Shown here: positions 55,936 to 64,000 of the stretch, in pieces
Position numbering within the stretch: the first letter of the stretch is position 1
How the letters are laid out: each line of letters starts with the position of its first letter
NCBI RefSeq assembly: GCF_020736705.1
Contig: NZ_CP085990.1
Span: 496,001-560,000, forward strand
Direction: 5' to 3'
DNA from: Psychrobacter sanguinis
GTDB taxonomy: Bacteria > Pseudomonadota > Gammaproteobacteria > Pseudomonadales > Moraxellaceae
Length of the DNA: 64,000 bases
Notes under the pieces: generated by a model
Seen by the model: only the letters and a program-made list of their open reading frames with translations
Told to the model about the DNA's origin: nothing
The model's database searches: none
Translations under genes and position numbers: made by a program

Positions 55936-56760
55936 CTATCGACGTTGTTCAACGACCAAAGAATCGATGCCATTATTTTGTAATTTTTGTTGCGCCGCCA
56001 CAACTTTCTGGCGGTTGGTCATTGTGGGAGATACCACTTGGTAGATGACTTGACCATTAGCCATTTTGGTCTTTACCACGTAAGCATCTACCCCCGCCAT
56101 CAATACTTGTGCTCGGCGTTTATCGGCATCTTCAGCACTGCTAAAGCTATTAATCTGTAAAATATAGCTTTGCTTTAATGGCGCAGGTTTTGCAGCTGAT
56201 TGTGCGGTCATGTTGCCTTTGGTCGGACGATTGGTAGCGGCACCTTGAGTATTTCCATTGGGCTGAGGAGCAGGGTCATCATAAGTGCCCTCTTCTTCCA
56301 CAATAACAATGTCAGGTTCGCCGCTAGCCACTGGCGTCTGTGGCGTACCACTTGGATTCGCTGTGGTATCCTGAGTCGTACCAGAGTGGTCAATAGTACC
56401 AATGCTATTATCACGCGGCTCTCTACCAGGCTGAGTAACTACCACATCAGGTTTTAACTCATCCGTTGCGACAGGTGTATTGTCGTCAACCACCACCGCT
56501 TCATCTGGCAAGCTGATCATCTCTTGGTCGGGCAGTAAATCATAAAACTCGAAATCATTGGTTTCGGTTTTGGGCTGATTAATAGGCTCTACTTTGCGCT
56601 CTTCGGTCTTGGTCTCTGAGCCAATATCAAATGGATTCCATAGATACAATACCACTAGGCACATTACGGTTAGTAGAGCACCGACGAACATCCACAGTAA
56701 GCTTGCTACCCCACCGCCTTGTCGCCTTTCTACTGCACCTTTTGGTTTTTTTGCTAACAT
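55936..56760 (-). CDS. SPOR-domain protein, FtsN-like
   Basis: 274 residues. A basic N-terminus and one membrane helix (about 18-41) are followed by a long acidic, Pro/Thr-rich periplasmic linker and a C-terminal SPOR domain (SYILQINSFSSAEDADKRRAQVLMAG ... VVSPTMTNRQKVVAAQQKL). SPOR domains bind denuded septal glycan. The architecture and position after argS are as in other Moraxellaceae. Whether it is true FtsN is not certain. GGAG lies upstream of the ATG. Confidence 0.88.
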   Translation of the reverse strand: MLAKKPKGAVERRQGGGVASLLWMFVGALLTVMCLVVLYLWNPFDIGSETKTEERKVEPINQPKTETNDFEFYDLLPDQEMISLPDEAVVVDDNTPVATDELKPDVVVTQPGREPRDNSIGTIDHSGTTQDTTANPSGTPQTPVASGEPDIVIVEEEGTYDDPAPQPNGNTQGAATNRPTKGNMTAQSAAKPAPLKQSYILQINSFSSAEDADKRRAQVLMAGVDAYVVKTKMANGQVIYQVVSPTMTNRQKVVAAQQKLQNNGIDSLVVEQRR

Positions 56761-56810
56761 AAATTTTCTCCATTTATGAGTCAGTCAGGCCAAGTTTGTT
56801 AAAGGTTTCG

Positions 56811-56846
56811 ACACCCCTATAAGCCATAAACACCCCTATAAGCCAT
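56811..56846. repeat. 17-bp duplication between the SPOR gene and argS
   Basis: ACACCCCTATAAGCCAT occurs at 56811-56827 and again at 56830-56846, separated by AA. Confidence 0.93.
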
Positions 56847-56938
56847 CAATTCTATATAGCCCGTGTAAGGCATAACTATTAACGACTTATAGGCCATCGA
56901 ACATTAAAAACAAACTGCCCACACCTAACACCTAAATG

Positions 56939-58768
56939 CTACATGTTGGTAGGGGCTGATAGTCCTAGAAGGCTTAGACCGTTGGCCAATACTTGGCGAA
57001 CTGCTTTTGACAAACGTAAGCGAGCTTGCATGAGATCCAGCTCTTCTTGAGTTGGTTTTTCATCAGCAATGATACTAACCGGTAAAATACGATTGTCGTT
57101 ATACCAAGCATGGAACAAAGAAGCCAAGTCTTTTAGGTAGTTGGTTAATACGTGAGGATCGTAACCGGTAGCCGCACGCTTTAACGTCGCTGGATAAGCC
57201 GCCAGTAACTTAATCAACTCACTCTCTGCTTCTGCTTGTAGCAGATTCTGCATCGCTTTACCTTGAGCATCATCCACATTGAAGCCTTTGGCATTTAACT
57301 TTTCAAGCACGCTACACACACGCGCATGAGCATATTGAATGTAATAAACCGCGTTGTCTTTACTTTGTGATTTTGCTAAATCTAAATCGAAGTCGATGTG
57401 AACTTCAGGTTTACGGGCCACATAATAAAAACGAGCCGCATCATTACCCACCTCTTCACGCAGCTCACGTAAAGTCACAAACTTACCTGAACGAGAAGAC
57501 ATTTGGATTTTTTCTTCGCCACGCCATAGCGCCACGAACTGTACCAAAATAACCTCTAAACGTTTTTCATCGATACCTAGAGCCGTTAAGGCGGCACGGA
57601 CACGGGCAATATAGCCATGGTGGTCTGCACCCCAGACATTAATCACCGTATCGAAGCCACGCTCGAATTTGTTTTTGTGATAAGCAATATCAGAGGCGAA
57701 GTAAGTGGTTAAACCATTGGCACGACGTACTACACGGTCTTTTTCATCACCAAAATCAGTTGAACGGAACCATGTATTGCCGTCTTTTTCGTATAGATGA
57801 CCTTTGCTTTCAAGTTCTGCTAAAACAGGTTCAATTTCATCGGCAATAGATTTTTCGCTAAACCAACGCTCAAAACGAACCCCAAAGTCATTCAAGTCAT
57901 CTTGGATGTCTTCTAAAATTTCACTCAACGCCGCATTTAAGAAGATTTCGTAATTGTCGCCTAGGGCTTGTTTACTGTTGGCAATAATGCCATCAACGTG
58001 CGCGTTTTTATCCCCTGAAACCAGCTCTTGTTCGCCATCAGCATTGGTTTCAAATACCGCATCTTCTGGAACATTGGCACTAATTTCAGCATAAGGATGC
58101 ACATAAGCATCGGCTTGTTGAGTCTTGATAGTTTGAGCGATATCCGTAACATAATCGCCTTGGTAACCGCCTACTGGAAAATGTACTTGCTCACCGTTAA
58201 GCTCTAAATAGCGTAAGTAGGTACTTGCCGCTAAGATATCCATTTGACGACCAGCATCATTGACATAATATTCACGGGTTACCTTATAACCCACGGCTTC
58301 TAGCAGATTAGCCACACTCATACCAAAGGCCGCACCGCGTCCATGACCGACATGTAGACTTGAGGTGGGGTTGGCAGAGACGAACTCAACTTGAATCTTT
58401 TTGTCTGAAAACTCATCGGTCAAGCCGTAACGCTCATTGTTATCAAAAATAGCGTCTAATACCGCAAACTTAGCACCAGTGTTTAAAAAGATATTAATAA
58501 ATCCAGGTCCTGCCACCTCTAACTTAGCAATGCTATCATTGTCAGGCAACGCAGCAATAAGTTGCTCTGCCAAAGCACGTGGATTTGACTTAGCCGCTTT
58601 GGCTGCAGTTAAAGCGATATTACTGGCATAATCGCCATGCTCAGGGCTTTTACTGCGCGTAATTTGACTGTTGTTTTGCCAGTCATTCGGCAATATATCT
58701 TGATCAATCAATACTTTGGCTGCGCTATCCAATAACGCAAAGATTTCATCAATTTGAGCTTGCGACAT
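56939..58768 (-). CDS. argS: Arginine--tRNA ligase
   Basis: 609 residues, class I. An N-terminal Add-1 domain precedes the HIGH-type motif SLHVGHGRG (about 136). The KMSKS equivalent is KIQMSSRSGKFV. The C-terminal anticodon-binding domain includes YIQYAHARVCSVL and LRLSKAVRQVLANGL. A long acidic insertion (about 225-250, with VPEDAVFETNADGEQELVSG) lies before the KMSKS half. It charges tRNA-Arg and is upstream of the SPOR gene on the same strand. Confidence 0.96.
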   Translation of the reverse strand: MSQAQIDEIFALLDSAAKVLIDQDILPNDWQNNSQITRSKSPEHGDYASNIALTAAKAAKSNPRALAEQLIAALPDNDSIAKLEVAGPGFINIFLNTGAKFAVLDAIFDNNERYGLTDEFSDKKIQVEFVSANPTSSLHVGHGRGAAFGMSVANLLEAVGYKVTREYYVNDAGRQMDILAASTYLRYLELNGEQVHFPVGGYQGDYVTDIAQTIKTQQADAYVHPYAEISANVPEDAVFETNADGEQELVSGDKNAHVDGIIANSKQALGDNYEIFLNAALSEILEDIQDDLNDFGVRFERWFSEKSIADEIEPVLAELESKGHLYEKDGNTWFRSTDFGDEKDRVVRRANGLTTYFASDIAYHKNKFERGFDTVINVWGADHHGYIARVRAALTALGIDEKRLEVILVQFVALWRGEEKIQMSSRSGKFVTLRELREEVGNDAARFYYVARKPEVHIDFDLDLAKSQSKDNAVYYIQYAHARVCSVLEKLNAKGFNVDDAQGKAMQNLLQAEAESELIKLLAAYPATLKRAATGYDPHVLTNYLKDLASLFHAWYNDNRILPVSIIADEKPTQEELDLMQARLRLSKAVRQVLANGLSLLGLSAPTNM

Positions 58769-59010
58769 AATTTATTAAACTCTGAAGTTAAGTGAATATT
58801 AGATGTAAACGATTTTACAGCAATACAGACCGATAATGTATTGCTAATATATTTGGAGCAACCCTTTAATATATCAAGGTTTGCCCGTTTTTTCCATAAA
58901 CTTTGATGTTTGTTGTTTTGTTAGCGTTATACAGCGTTCATAGCATTTTACAAGCCCACTCCTCTATAATGGGCACTGTATTTTAAACTTTTTTATAACT
59001 GGATAAATTT

Positions 59011-59241
59011 ATGATTGCTACTGTATTTGCTATTGCTGCTGAAACCGTTACCAATTGGGGCCTATACGTTTTACTGCCTATCTTTATCGCTTTCTTGTTC
59101 TTTATTATGTGGGACATCTCCAAGAAATCTGACGCCGGTCGTGCAGGAACTTTCTGGATTTTCCTAGCCTTAGGGGCAGGTTTTGTTGGCTTCTTATTAA
59201 AACTTCTACTAGAAGTTGTGTTTGAAAGATGGGTTCTTTAA
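59011..59241 (+). CDS. DUF2788 family small membrane protein
   Basis: 76 residues with two membrane helices (about 15-35 and 48-68), separated by a basic loop with DISKKSDAGRAGT. It matches the DUF2788 group of Pseudomonas and Acinetobacter; the function is unknown. The ribosome site is weak (TGGAT). It is divergent from argS and convergent with the DUF1176 gene. The inverted repeat AAGCGTCGA / TCGACGCTT (59260-59291) just downstream overlaps the end of that gene. Confidence 0.85.
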   Translation: MIATVFAIAAETVTNWGLYVLLPIFIAFLFFIMWDISKKSDAGRAGTFWIFLALGAGFVGFLLKLLLEVVFERWVL

Positions 59242-59259
59242 CCCTAACGATGTCTATTT

Positions 59260-59291
59260 AAGCGTCGATGGCTAATTGGCATTCGACGCTT
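59260..59291. terminator. Hairpin at the convergent end of the DUF2788 and DUF1176 genes
   Basis: AAGCGTCGA (59260-59268) pairs with TCGACGCTT (59283-59291), enclosing the DUF1176 stop region. The T-tract is poor on the plus strand, so terminator strength is uncertain. Confidence 0.5.
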
Positions 59292-60441
59292 TATGGTTAA
59301 TTATCTGATTACTATAAACGTCACTAACGTAAGTAGGTAATTGCCACGCACCACCAGCAAAGCCACGACACATGCCCGTGGTTGCCTCTTTTGAAATCAC
59401 AAAAGACTTCCCATTCCATACCCACTGTTTTTGTCCCCAGCAGTCACCTAACCCGCGACCTTTTTGAGTCGACCAAATCTCACCCTTGGCATACTCTGAA
59501 CCAGAGGTAGTGATAAGCTGAGGCTTACTGGGTTTAGCGTTGTCTATCAACCAATACCCATAACCCATATTATAAGCGCCACTCCAGCACAAATGACTGG
59601 CCAAGGTATGAGCACTATCTACTCGAGTAAAGGTCCAGTCAAGACGATTTGAGTCATATCGTTTGAAGGATTGATATTGTTCAGACTTAGGGTTTGCCAG
59701 TTCACAATCCCCCATTTCATCTTGAGTACCCATTAGGCTTTTAGAGTCTACGTTTATCCATTTTTCAATATTAGACTTAAAATAGTTAAGCTTTGCGGGC
59801 TCAAGCGTCGTTTGTTTTTTATCAGAAAAAGCAAACGCTTTATGAATAATAGGTTTTGTTACCGCTGATTTAGGGACTTGCTTATTACGATGACTCTGAC
59901 TGACCAGCGCCAATGAATTGCCTACTCGACCTTGTACCTCATCTAATTTGAGTAACACCGCACTCATGCCTTTATCACTGACTTGCCAGCGTGTACTACC
60001 CACCTTAGAAACAGCCACTATCTCGATTTTAGTATTTTGACTCGCCTGCTTAAGCAGAGCTTGGGTCTGTTTTTGGTTTAACTGATAAACATCGCCATCT
60101 GAACTGACGCTTAATTGACCATAAAACTTATCATTTAGCCACAGCCCAATGTCCTGCTTACTAGCTGATTTTAATGGTGGTAAAAATTGTACTTCCACCT
60201 TAGGTATCATCTGCTGAGGTACGGCGGTGATCAAAATTGTGGCTGGTCTGTCAAAGTTATCTTCGCTTGAATAACCGGCTGCCCGGCAGGTCAACGTATT
60301 ATCACAGACCAATTGCCAATCATCTTTATTGTAACCCCAATCCTCAAACGGTTTGCCATAGCCTTCTGCCGCTAAAGCAGGTAAGGTCATCACTGTAGAC
60401 AATCCAAATAAAGCTGCGCTTATTAAATGCAATTTGCTCAT
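59272..60441 (-). CDS. DUF1176 domain-containing secreted protein
   Basis: 389 residues. A signal peptide (MSKLHLISAALFGLSTVMTLPALA) precedes the mature domain starting EGYGKPFEDWGYNKDDWQLVCDNTLTCRAAGY, the DUF1176 hallmark. Cysteines pair across the domain (CDNTLTC, GDCELA, LCWSGAYN, GDCWG, MCRGF). It is a periplasmic or secreted protein of unknown function. AGGACAGAG lies upstream of the ATG. Confidence 0.88.
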   Translation of the reverse strand: MSKLHLISAALFGLSTVMTLPALAAEGYGKPFEDWGYNKDDWQLVCDNTLTCRAAGYSSEDNFDRPATILITAVPQQMIPKVEVQFLPPLKSASKQDIGLWLNDKFYGQLSVSSDGDVYQLNQKQTQALLKQASQNTKIEIVAVSKVGSTRWQVSDKGMSAVLLKLDEVQGRVGNSLALVSQSHRNKQVPKSAVTKPIIHKAFAFSDKKQTTLEPAKLNYFKSNIEKWINVDSKSLMGTQDEMGDCELANPKSEQYQSFKRYDSNRLDWTFTRVDSAHTLASHLCWSGAYNMGYGYWLIDNAKPSKPQLITTSGSEYAKGEIWSTQKGRGLGDCWGQKQWVWNGKSFVISKEATTGMCRGFAGGAWQLPTYVSDVYSNQIINHKASNAN

Positions 60442-60516
60442 TAGGCTCTGTCCTGTCTGTTTAGTGAAGTTGAAAATGGCGTAGTTTAACTGGAACGGCT
60501 AATTAGTAATGAGTGA

Positions 60517-61578
60517 TTATTTGGTCGCTATTAAGGTGGCTCGCATCGGCGCCGGATATCCTTCAATAGTTTTGGTCGGGTCATCAGGATCTAAGAAATC
60601 TTTAAGCGATTGATACGTCATCCAATCTGTCGCACGCTGCTCTTCCACTGAGGTGATATCAATATCCACACACTTCACCTCACTAAAGCCCACTTTCTCT
60701 AGCCAGCCGGTCAAGGCAGCCACCGATGGAATAAAATAAACATTATTCATCTTCGCATAACGATTGTGCGGCACTAACACTGTATTGGCATCACCTTCGA
60801 TGACTAACGTCTCTAACACCAGCTGTCCGCCAGTCATTAACTGATTTCTCAATTGGTTTAAATGCTCAAAGGGTGACTGTCTATGATACAGCACCCCCAT
60901 ACAAAACACCGTATCAAACAATTGATTGCCTTGATCTGAGCTTGAGGGTAATTCTTCTAAACCTACCGGAATGTAATGGGTACGATAGCCTACTCCCGTC
61001 TTATCCGCATCCATATCGGTATCAAAGCCGGCCACAAAATGACGAATGGCCATAAACTGATGATAAAAAAGACAAGACGGATCAATAATAACAACTTGTT
61101 TGGCGCCAGCACCCGCCATACGCCAGCCGTGATAGCCTGAACCGCCGCCCACATCGAGTACGTAACGGCCTTCAAGCGTCCCTAAATGTGGCTTAATACG
61201 ATTCCATTTCCAATCACTGTGCCATTCGGTATCAATAAACACCCTATTATCGCCAGTACCAATCTGAAATGGGCCCTTACGCCACGGCATCAACTGCTTC
61301 ATCAAGGCCGTTATCTGCTTACTTTGCCCATCGTTTAATTGAGCCTCTATGGTCAACACGTCACTGTTTAAGTCTACTCCGTTGACTTCGATTTTTGGTA
61401 GATTTTCTACCGCAGATAAATAGGCTGGTGCATGAGCATAGCGGCGTTTGTCTTTCACGTCACTGAGCCACTGTGGCAAGTTTGCCAACCACTGGGTGGC
61501 AATGGGACGATATTGGGCACGTTGAATCAGTGCTAGATAAAGTTCACGTTCTGCGGTTTCGATGGTTTTATTGGTCAT
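60517..61578 (-). CDS. cmoB: tRNA 5-methoxyuridine(34)/uridine 5-oxyacetic acid(34) synthase CmoB
   Basis: 353 residues from the ATG at 61578; a TTG reading to 61614 is less likely. The family motif LMPWRKGPFQIG is followed by DTEWHSDWKWNRI, the SAM-type Rossmann motif VLDVGGGSGYHGWRM and FDTVFCMGVLYHRQSPFEHL. CmoB carboxymethylates 5-hydroxyuridine at tRNA position 34 using carboxy-SAM. The cmoA partner is not in the window. Confidence 0.95.
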   Translation of the reverse strand: MTNKTIETAERELYLALIQRAQYRPIATQWLANLPQWLSDVKDKRRYAHAPAYLSAVENLPKIEVNGVDLNSDVLTIEAQLNDGQSKQITALMKQLMPWRKGPFQIGTGDNRVFIDTEWHSDWKWNRIKPHLGTLEGRYVLDVGGGSGYHGWRMAGAGAKQVVIIDPSCLFYHQFMAIRHFVAGFDTDMDADKTGVGYRTHYIPVGLEELPSSSDQGNQLFDTVFCMGVLYHRQSPFEHLNQLRNQLMTGGQLVLETLVIEGDANTVLVPHNRYAKMNNVYFIPSVAALTGWLEKVGFSEVKCVDIDITSVEEQRATDWMTYQSLKDFLDPDDPTKTIEGYPAPMRATLIATK

Positions 61579-61733
61579 AGACGGTTCGTTATGTGTTTGA
61601 ATGTGGGGTGGCAATTATTACAGTGCTTGTATTTTAGTGCTTATTATAAGGGGTATGGTGGTGCGCGTGAACTTAGATATGCAATAGATATCGGTTAGAC
61701 GTGAAAATGACTATAGATAGCTAACAAAATGAA

Positions 61734-62303
61734 CTAGAACTTTCCTTGTTGCTTTTCTTCCTCCGTACGTAAATCATCGTATTCAAATCCTCCCCTTTCA
61801 TTTTTCTCTTCTCTGAAAATAATTTTACCTTCTTTGAACCAGCCTAAGACATTTTCTGCATCGCTAATAACATCGGGATAAAACATATCGATAACATCAT
61901 TAGAATCTTTGACCAATTCGACTGGATAAGAGGTATCTATCAAACATAAACCATACTTTAAACCTAGCTTTTGCAAGAACTCATAACCCATACAATATAG
62001 CTCGTATGTCATTAGAATTGATTTTGCACAGTTTTCATCTCTATCAATGATTGAGCATAGATAGTCTTTAATACGCTCAACTTCAAACTTATACCTATCA
62101 ACAAACTTTGCAAAGCTTATCTGAAATTCCTTAAAACTAGACTCATGACTATAATCGAAAGAAATCAATTCAAGATATAAATTTGGATTTAAAACTTCCA
62201 ACTCGTCATTTTGATATAACCACTGCTCAAAGTCTTTGAGACTAATCTTTTGAATGATAACTTGATGAATCTTTTGTTCGAGTAAAAATGGGATTGAGTT
62301 CAT
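61734..62303 (-). CDS. Hypothetical protein, possible immunity-like accessory gene
   Basis: 189 residues, unrecognised. It is AT-rich with Glu/Lys/Ile/Tyr-rich composition unlike the core genes. The N-terminal pattern DFEQWLYQNDELEVLNPNLY then LELISFDYS resembles the first helices of several small bacterial immunity proteins, where a W-[IL]Y...LE...Y-x-ELI core is common. It ends in a charged tail. AGGGA lies upstream. It follows the WG-repeat gene by 21 bp on the same strand, so they are likely co-transcribed. The immunity role is a guess. Confidence 0.65.
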   Translation of the reverse strand: MNSIPFLLEQKIHQVIIQKISLKDFEQWLYQNDELEVLNPNLYLELISFDYSHESSFKEFQISFAKFVDRYKFEVERIKDYLCSIIDRDENCAKSILMTYELYCMGYEFLQKLGLKYGLCLIDTSYPVELVKDSNDVIDMFYPDVISDAENVLGWFKEGKIIFREEKNERGGFEYDDLRTEEEKQQGKF

Positions 62304-62324
62304 GCTTTTTCCCTAATGATAGCG

Positions 62325-63881
62325 TCAGTCTAAAGAGCAACAACCATCTTCAATCGGACTGCCATGCTCATCAAATAAATTTTCTACGCCATTTTTGGTT
62401 GCTTTAATTTGGGAGGAACTTTCAATAACCACATCATCATACTCAAAAGGCACAATGATATTATTGTCTTTATCTATCACTCCCCAATAGCCATTTTTAC
62501 GCACTGCTGTCATACCACTATAAAACCGATACTTATACTCAGTACTGGTACGCCAATCTTCAACATCAATATTTGGGTCATCATATTCGAAGGGTATAGC
62601 TGTTTGCCCCTTTTTATCGATAAAGCCGAACTTATTATTTTTCTTTACTGCTGCTAAATCTTCTTCAAATTCGATGGCTTTTTGATATTCAAAAGGAACT
62701 ACTGTTTCAAACTTATGATTAATATAACCCCATTTACCCTCTCTTTTTACTGCAAGTAATTCATTGAAAATCGATGCGAAAACAATATTATCAAAGTTTT
62801 TAGTCGTCGCTAACTTGCCATCATTATCTACAAAAGAAAAGCCATTAGAGTTTTCTACATAAAAAAGATTCGGATTTATTCTTCTTATCTTCTGATATTT
62901 AAACGGGACAATCGTATTATTATCAGTATCAATTAACCCGTAAGTATCAGATTGTACCTCTTCATCTTGGCTGTGTTTCCGAGTTAGATTTTCAGGATTA
63001 TAAGACACAATAGCACGTCCATTTTTGAAGAAGTCAGCACTATCATACAAAAAAGGTATCACTACTTGTCCCGAGGCATCGATATAGCCGTATCTACTAT
63101 TGTGCTTAACCCAAGCCTTAGACTCATTAAAGACACCAACATTATCCGCCCAATACGGTAATAACAACTCACCCTTAGTGTTTATAAAATTACAGCGTTT
63201 ATCCTGACATGCTCTTGCCCATCCTGCTGAAAACCCAAGGATGTCATCATAGATGAGGGGTACAACAACTTCATCAGAAAATGATATTAAACCGTATTTA
63301 ATATCATCATCCTCTTTAATGCTAACTGCTAACACGTCACTATCAAGACCTGAAAGCCCCGTCATGTCATAAACAATTTCATAGTATTTAGGCGCAATAA
63401 CAACCTGACCTTTTTGGTTCACTAAGCCTTTTTTAACGTTATCACCGTCTGGCTGTGCTATCAAAATTTCTGCATAACCATCATGGATTAACCCAATATG
63501 ATCATAAATAATAGGCAAAACTACTTTACCTGTGGTGCTGATGATACCCTTTTTATTACCTTTATAAACTCTTAAAAATCCATCTGAAAAATACCGAATT
63601 GCTCTATACTCCGGTGCAGTCACCTCTTCACCTTTGGCATTGATTAAACCATAATAGTTGTTATCTAATTCATCTTTTATGCCAAAAACAGAAACTCCCT
63701 GATGCAGGCAAGTCACCATAGTATATTTTGTATCTGTCATATCTATAGCAGGCTTTTCGCAGTCTTCTGCGGTTTCAAGAAAGGAATCATCATTAACAGT
63801 ATCAGTAGCACCTGCTGAGAAAGGCAGGATGGTAGCAGCAAGTAGTAATGCTGTTTTTAGGAGGTTAAAGCTTGCACTCAT
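62325..63881 (-). CDS. WG-repeat-containing exported protein
   Basis: 518 residues. A signal peptide (about 1-25) is followed by at least eight WG-type repeats with cores such as YGLINAKGEEVTAPEY, KGIISTTGKVVLPIIYD, YGYIDASGQVVIPFLYD, WGYINHKFETVVPFEY, FGFIDKKGQTAIPFEYD and WGVIDKDNNIIVPFEYD. It ends with a short Cys pair (GCCSLD). WG repeats form a beta-propeller-like surface; the function is unknown. AAAGGA lies before the ATG. It is AT-rich and likely accessory. Confidence 0.88.
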   Translation of the reverse strand: MSASFNLLKTALLLAATILPFSAGATDTVNDDSFLETAEDCEKPAIDMTDTKYTMVTCLHQGVSVFGIKDELDNNYYGLINAKGEEVTAPEYRAIRYFSDGFLRVYKGNKKGIISTTGKVVLPIIYDHIGLIHDGYAEILIAQPDGDNVKKGLVNQKGQVVIAPKYYEIVYDMTGLSGLDSDVLAVSIKEDDDIKYGLISFSDEVVVPLIYDDILGFSAGWARACQDKRCNFINTKGELLLPYWADNVGVFNESKAWVKHNSRYGYIDASGQVVIPFLYDSADFFKNGRAIVSYNPENLTRKHSQDEEVQSDTYGLIDTDNNTIVPFKYQKIRRINPNLFYVENSNGFSFVDNDGKLATTKNFDNIVFASIFNELLAVKREGKWGYINHKFETVVPFEYQKAIEFEEDLAAVKKNNKFGFIDKKGQTAIPFEYDDPNIDVEDWRTSTEYKYRFYSGMTAVRKNGYWGVIDKDNNIIVPFEYDDVVIESSSQIKATKNGVENLFDEHGSPIEDGCCSLD

Positions 63882-64000
63882 GGACTATCCTTTATCAGCT
63901 GATAGATTAATTTCCTGATTTTAAATTTACCGTACTGCTCTAATTTAACCTTTTCCGTTAGGGATTTATTTGAGAGTAACCGGCAAACCCGAAACTACCA

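Overview
The window is a stretch of chromosome from a gammaproteobacterium of the Moraxellaceae, most likely Psychrobacter. The protein sequences (CydABX, HemL, HemA, Tig-ClpP-ClpX, the argS-SPOR pair) and the moderately AT-rich, low-density spacers all fit that genus. This is recognition from protein character and synteny, not a database result. No rRNA or tRNA gene was seen.

Layout. 1-1043: 5' part of an exopolyphosphatase gene (ppx) running off the left edge. About 1138-2545: an IS200/IS605-type element with a lone TnpB. 2998-6310: fadD and hemL. 6683-14039: a cytochrome bd locus, with cydABX on the minus strand and the assembly exporter cydDC divergent on the plus strand. 14139-17552: a small hypothetical, ppk2, a PhnA/YjdM zinc-ribbon protein and ygfZ. 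17776-23669: a Cpx-like envelope-stress locus (LTXXQ periplasmic protein, response regulator, sensor kinase). Its kinase gene is split by a complete 2.64-kb IS66-family element with 8-bp target duplications. 23694-25875: an RNA-rich region around csbD. 26007-36538: prc, nagZ, an OmpA-domain protein, rhomboid protease, hemA, a DUF72 gene and sodB. 37231-42314: rdgB and tig-clpP-clpX. 42539-45070: an SDR and an MFS transporter. 45332-55901: a valine/propionate catabolic cluster (prpE, GntP permease, mmsA, acyl-CoA dehydrogenase, enoyl-CoA hydratase, 3-hydroxyisobutyryl-CoA hydrolase, mmsB) with a convergent IclR regulator. 55936-61578: a SPOR protein, argS, DUF2788, DUF1176 and cmoB. 61734-63881: an AT-rich accessory pair (WG-repeat protein and an unknown small protein).

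The most interesting region is 23.69-25.88 kb. Three related non-coding units lie on the minus strand. Each has a perfect 18-bp palindrome TGTAAGCATATGCTTACA that matches the GacA/UvrY upstream activating sequence (TGTAAG-N6-CTTACA). About 50 nt further on is a conserved -10-like block. The body then carries many GGA triplets, several in small hairpin loops, and a conserved GC-rich hairpin closes the unit. This is the architecture of CsrB/RsmX/Y/Z RNAs that sequester CsrA/RsmA. Three consecutive copies, with csbD between copies 2 and 3, would form a GacA-controlled sponge-RNA cluster.

How the genes work together: hemA and hemL provide 5-aminolevulinate for haem, used among others by cytochrome bd. 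CydDC supports bd oxidase assembly. The mms cluster converts isobutyryl-CoA to propionyl-CoA. Most convergent gene pairs share strong bidirectional terminators. Many spacers contain short (13-19 bp) tandem duplications, which recur often enough to look like a habit of this genome.
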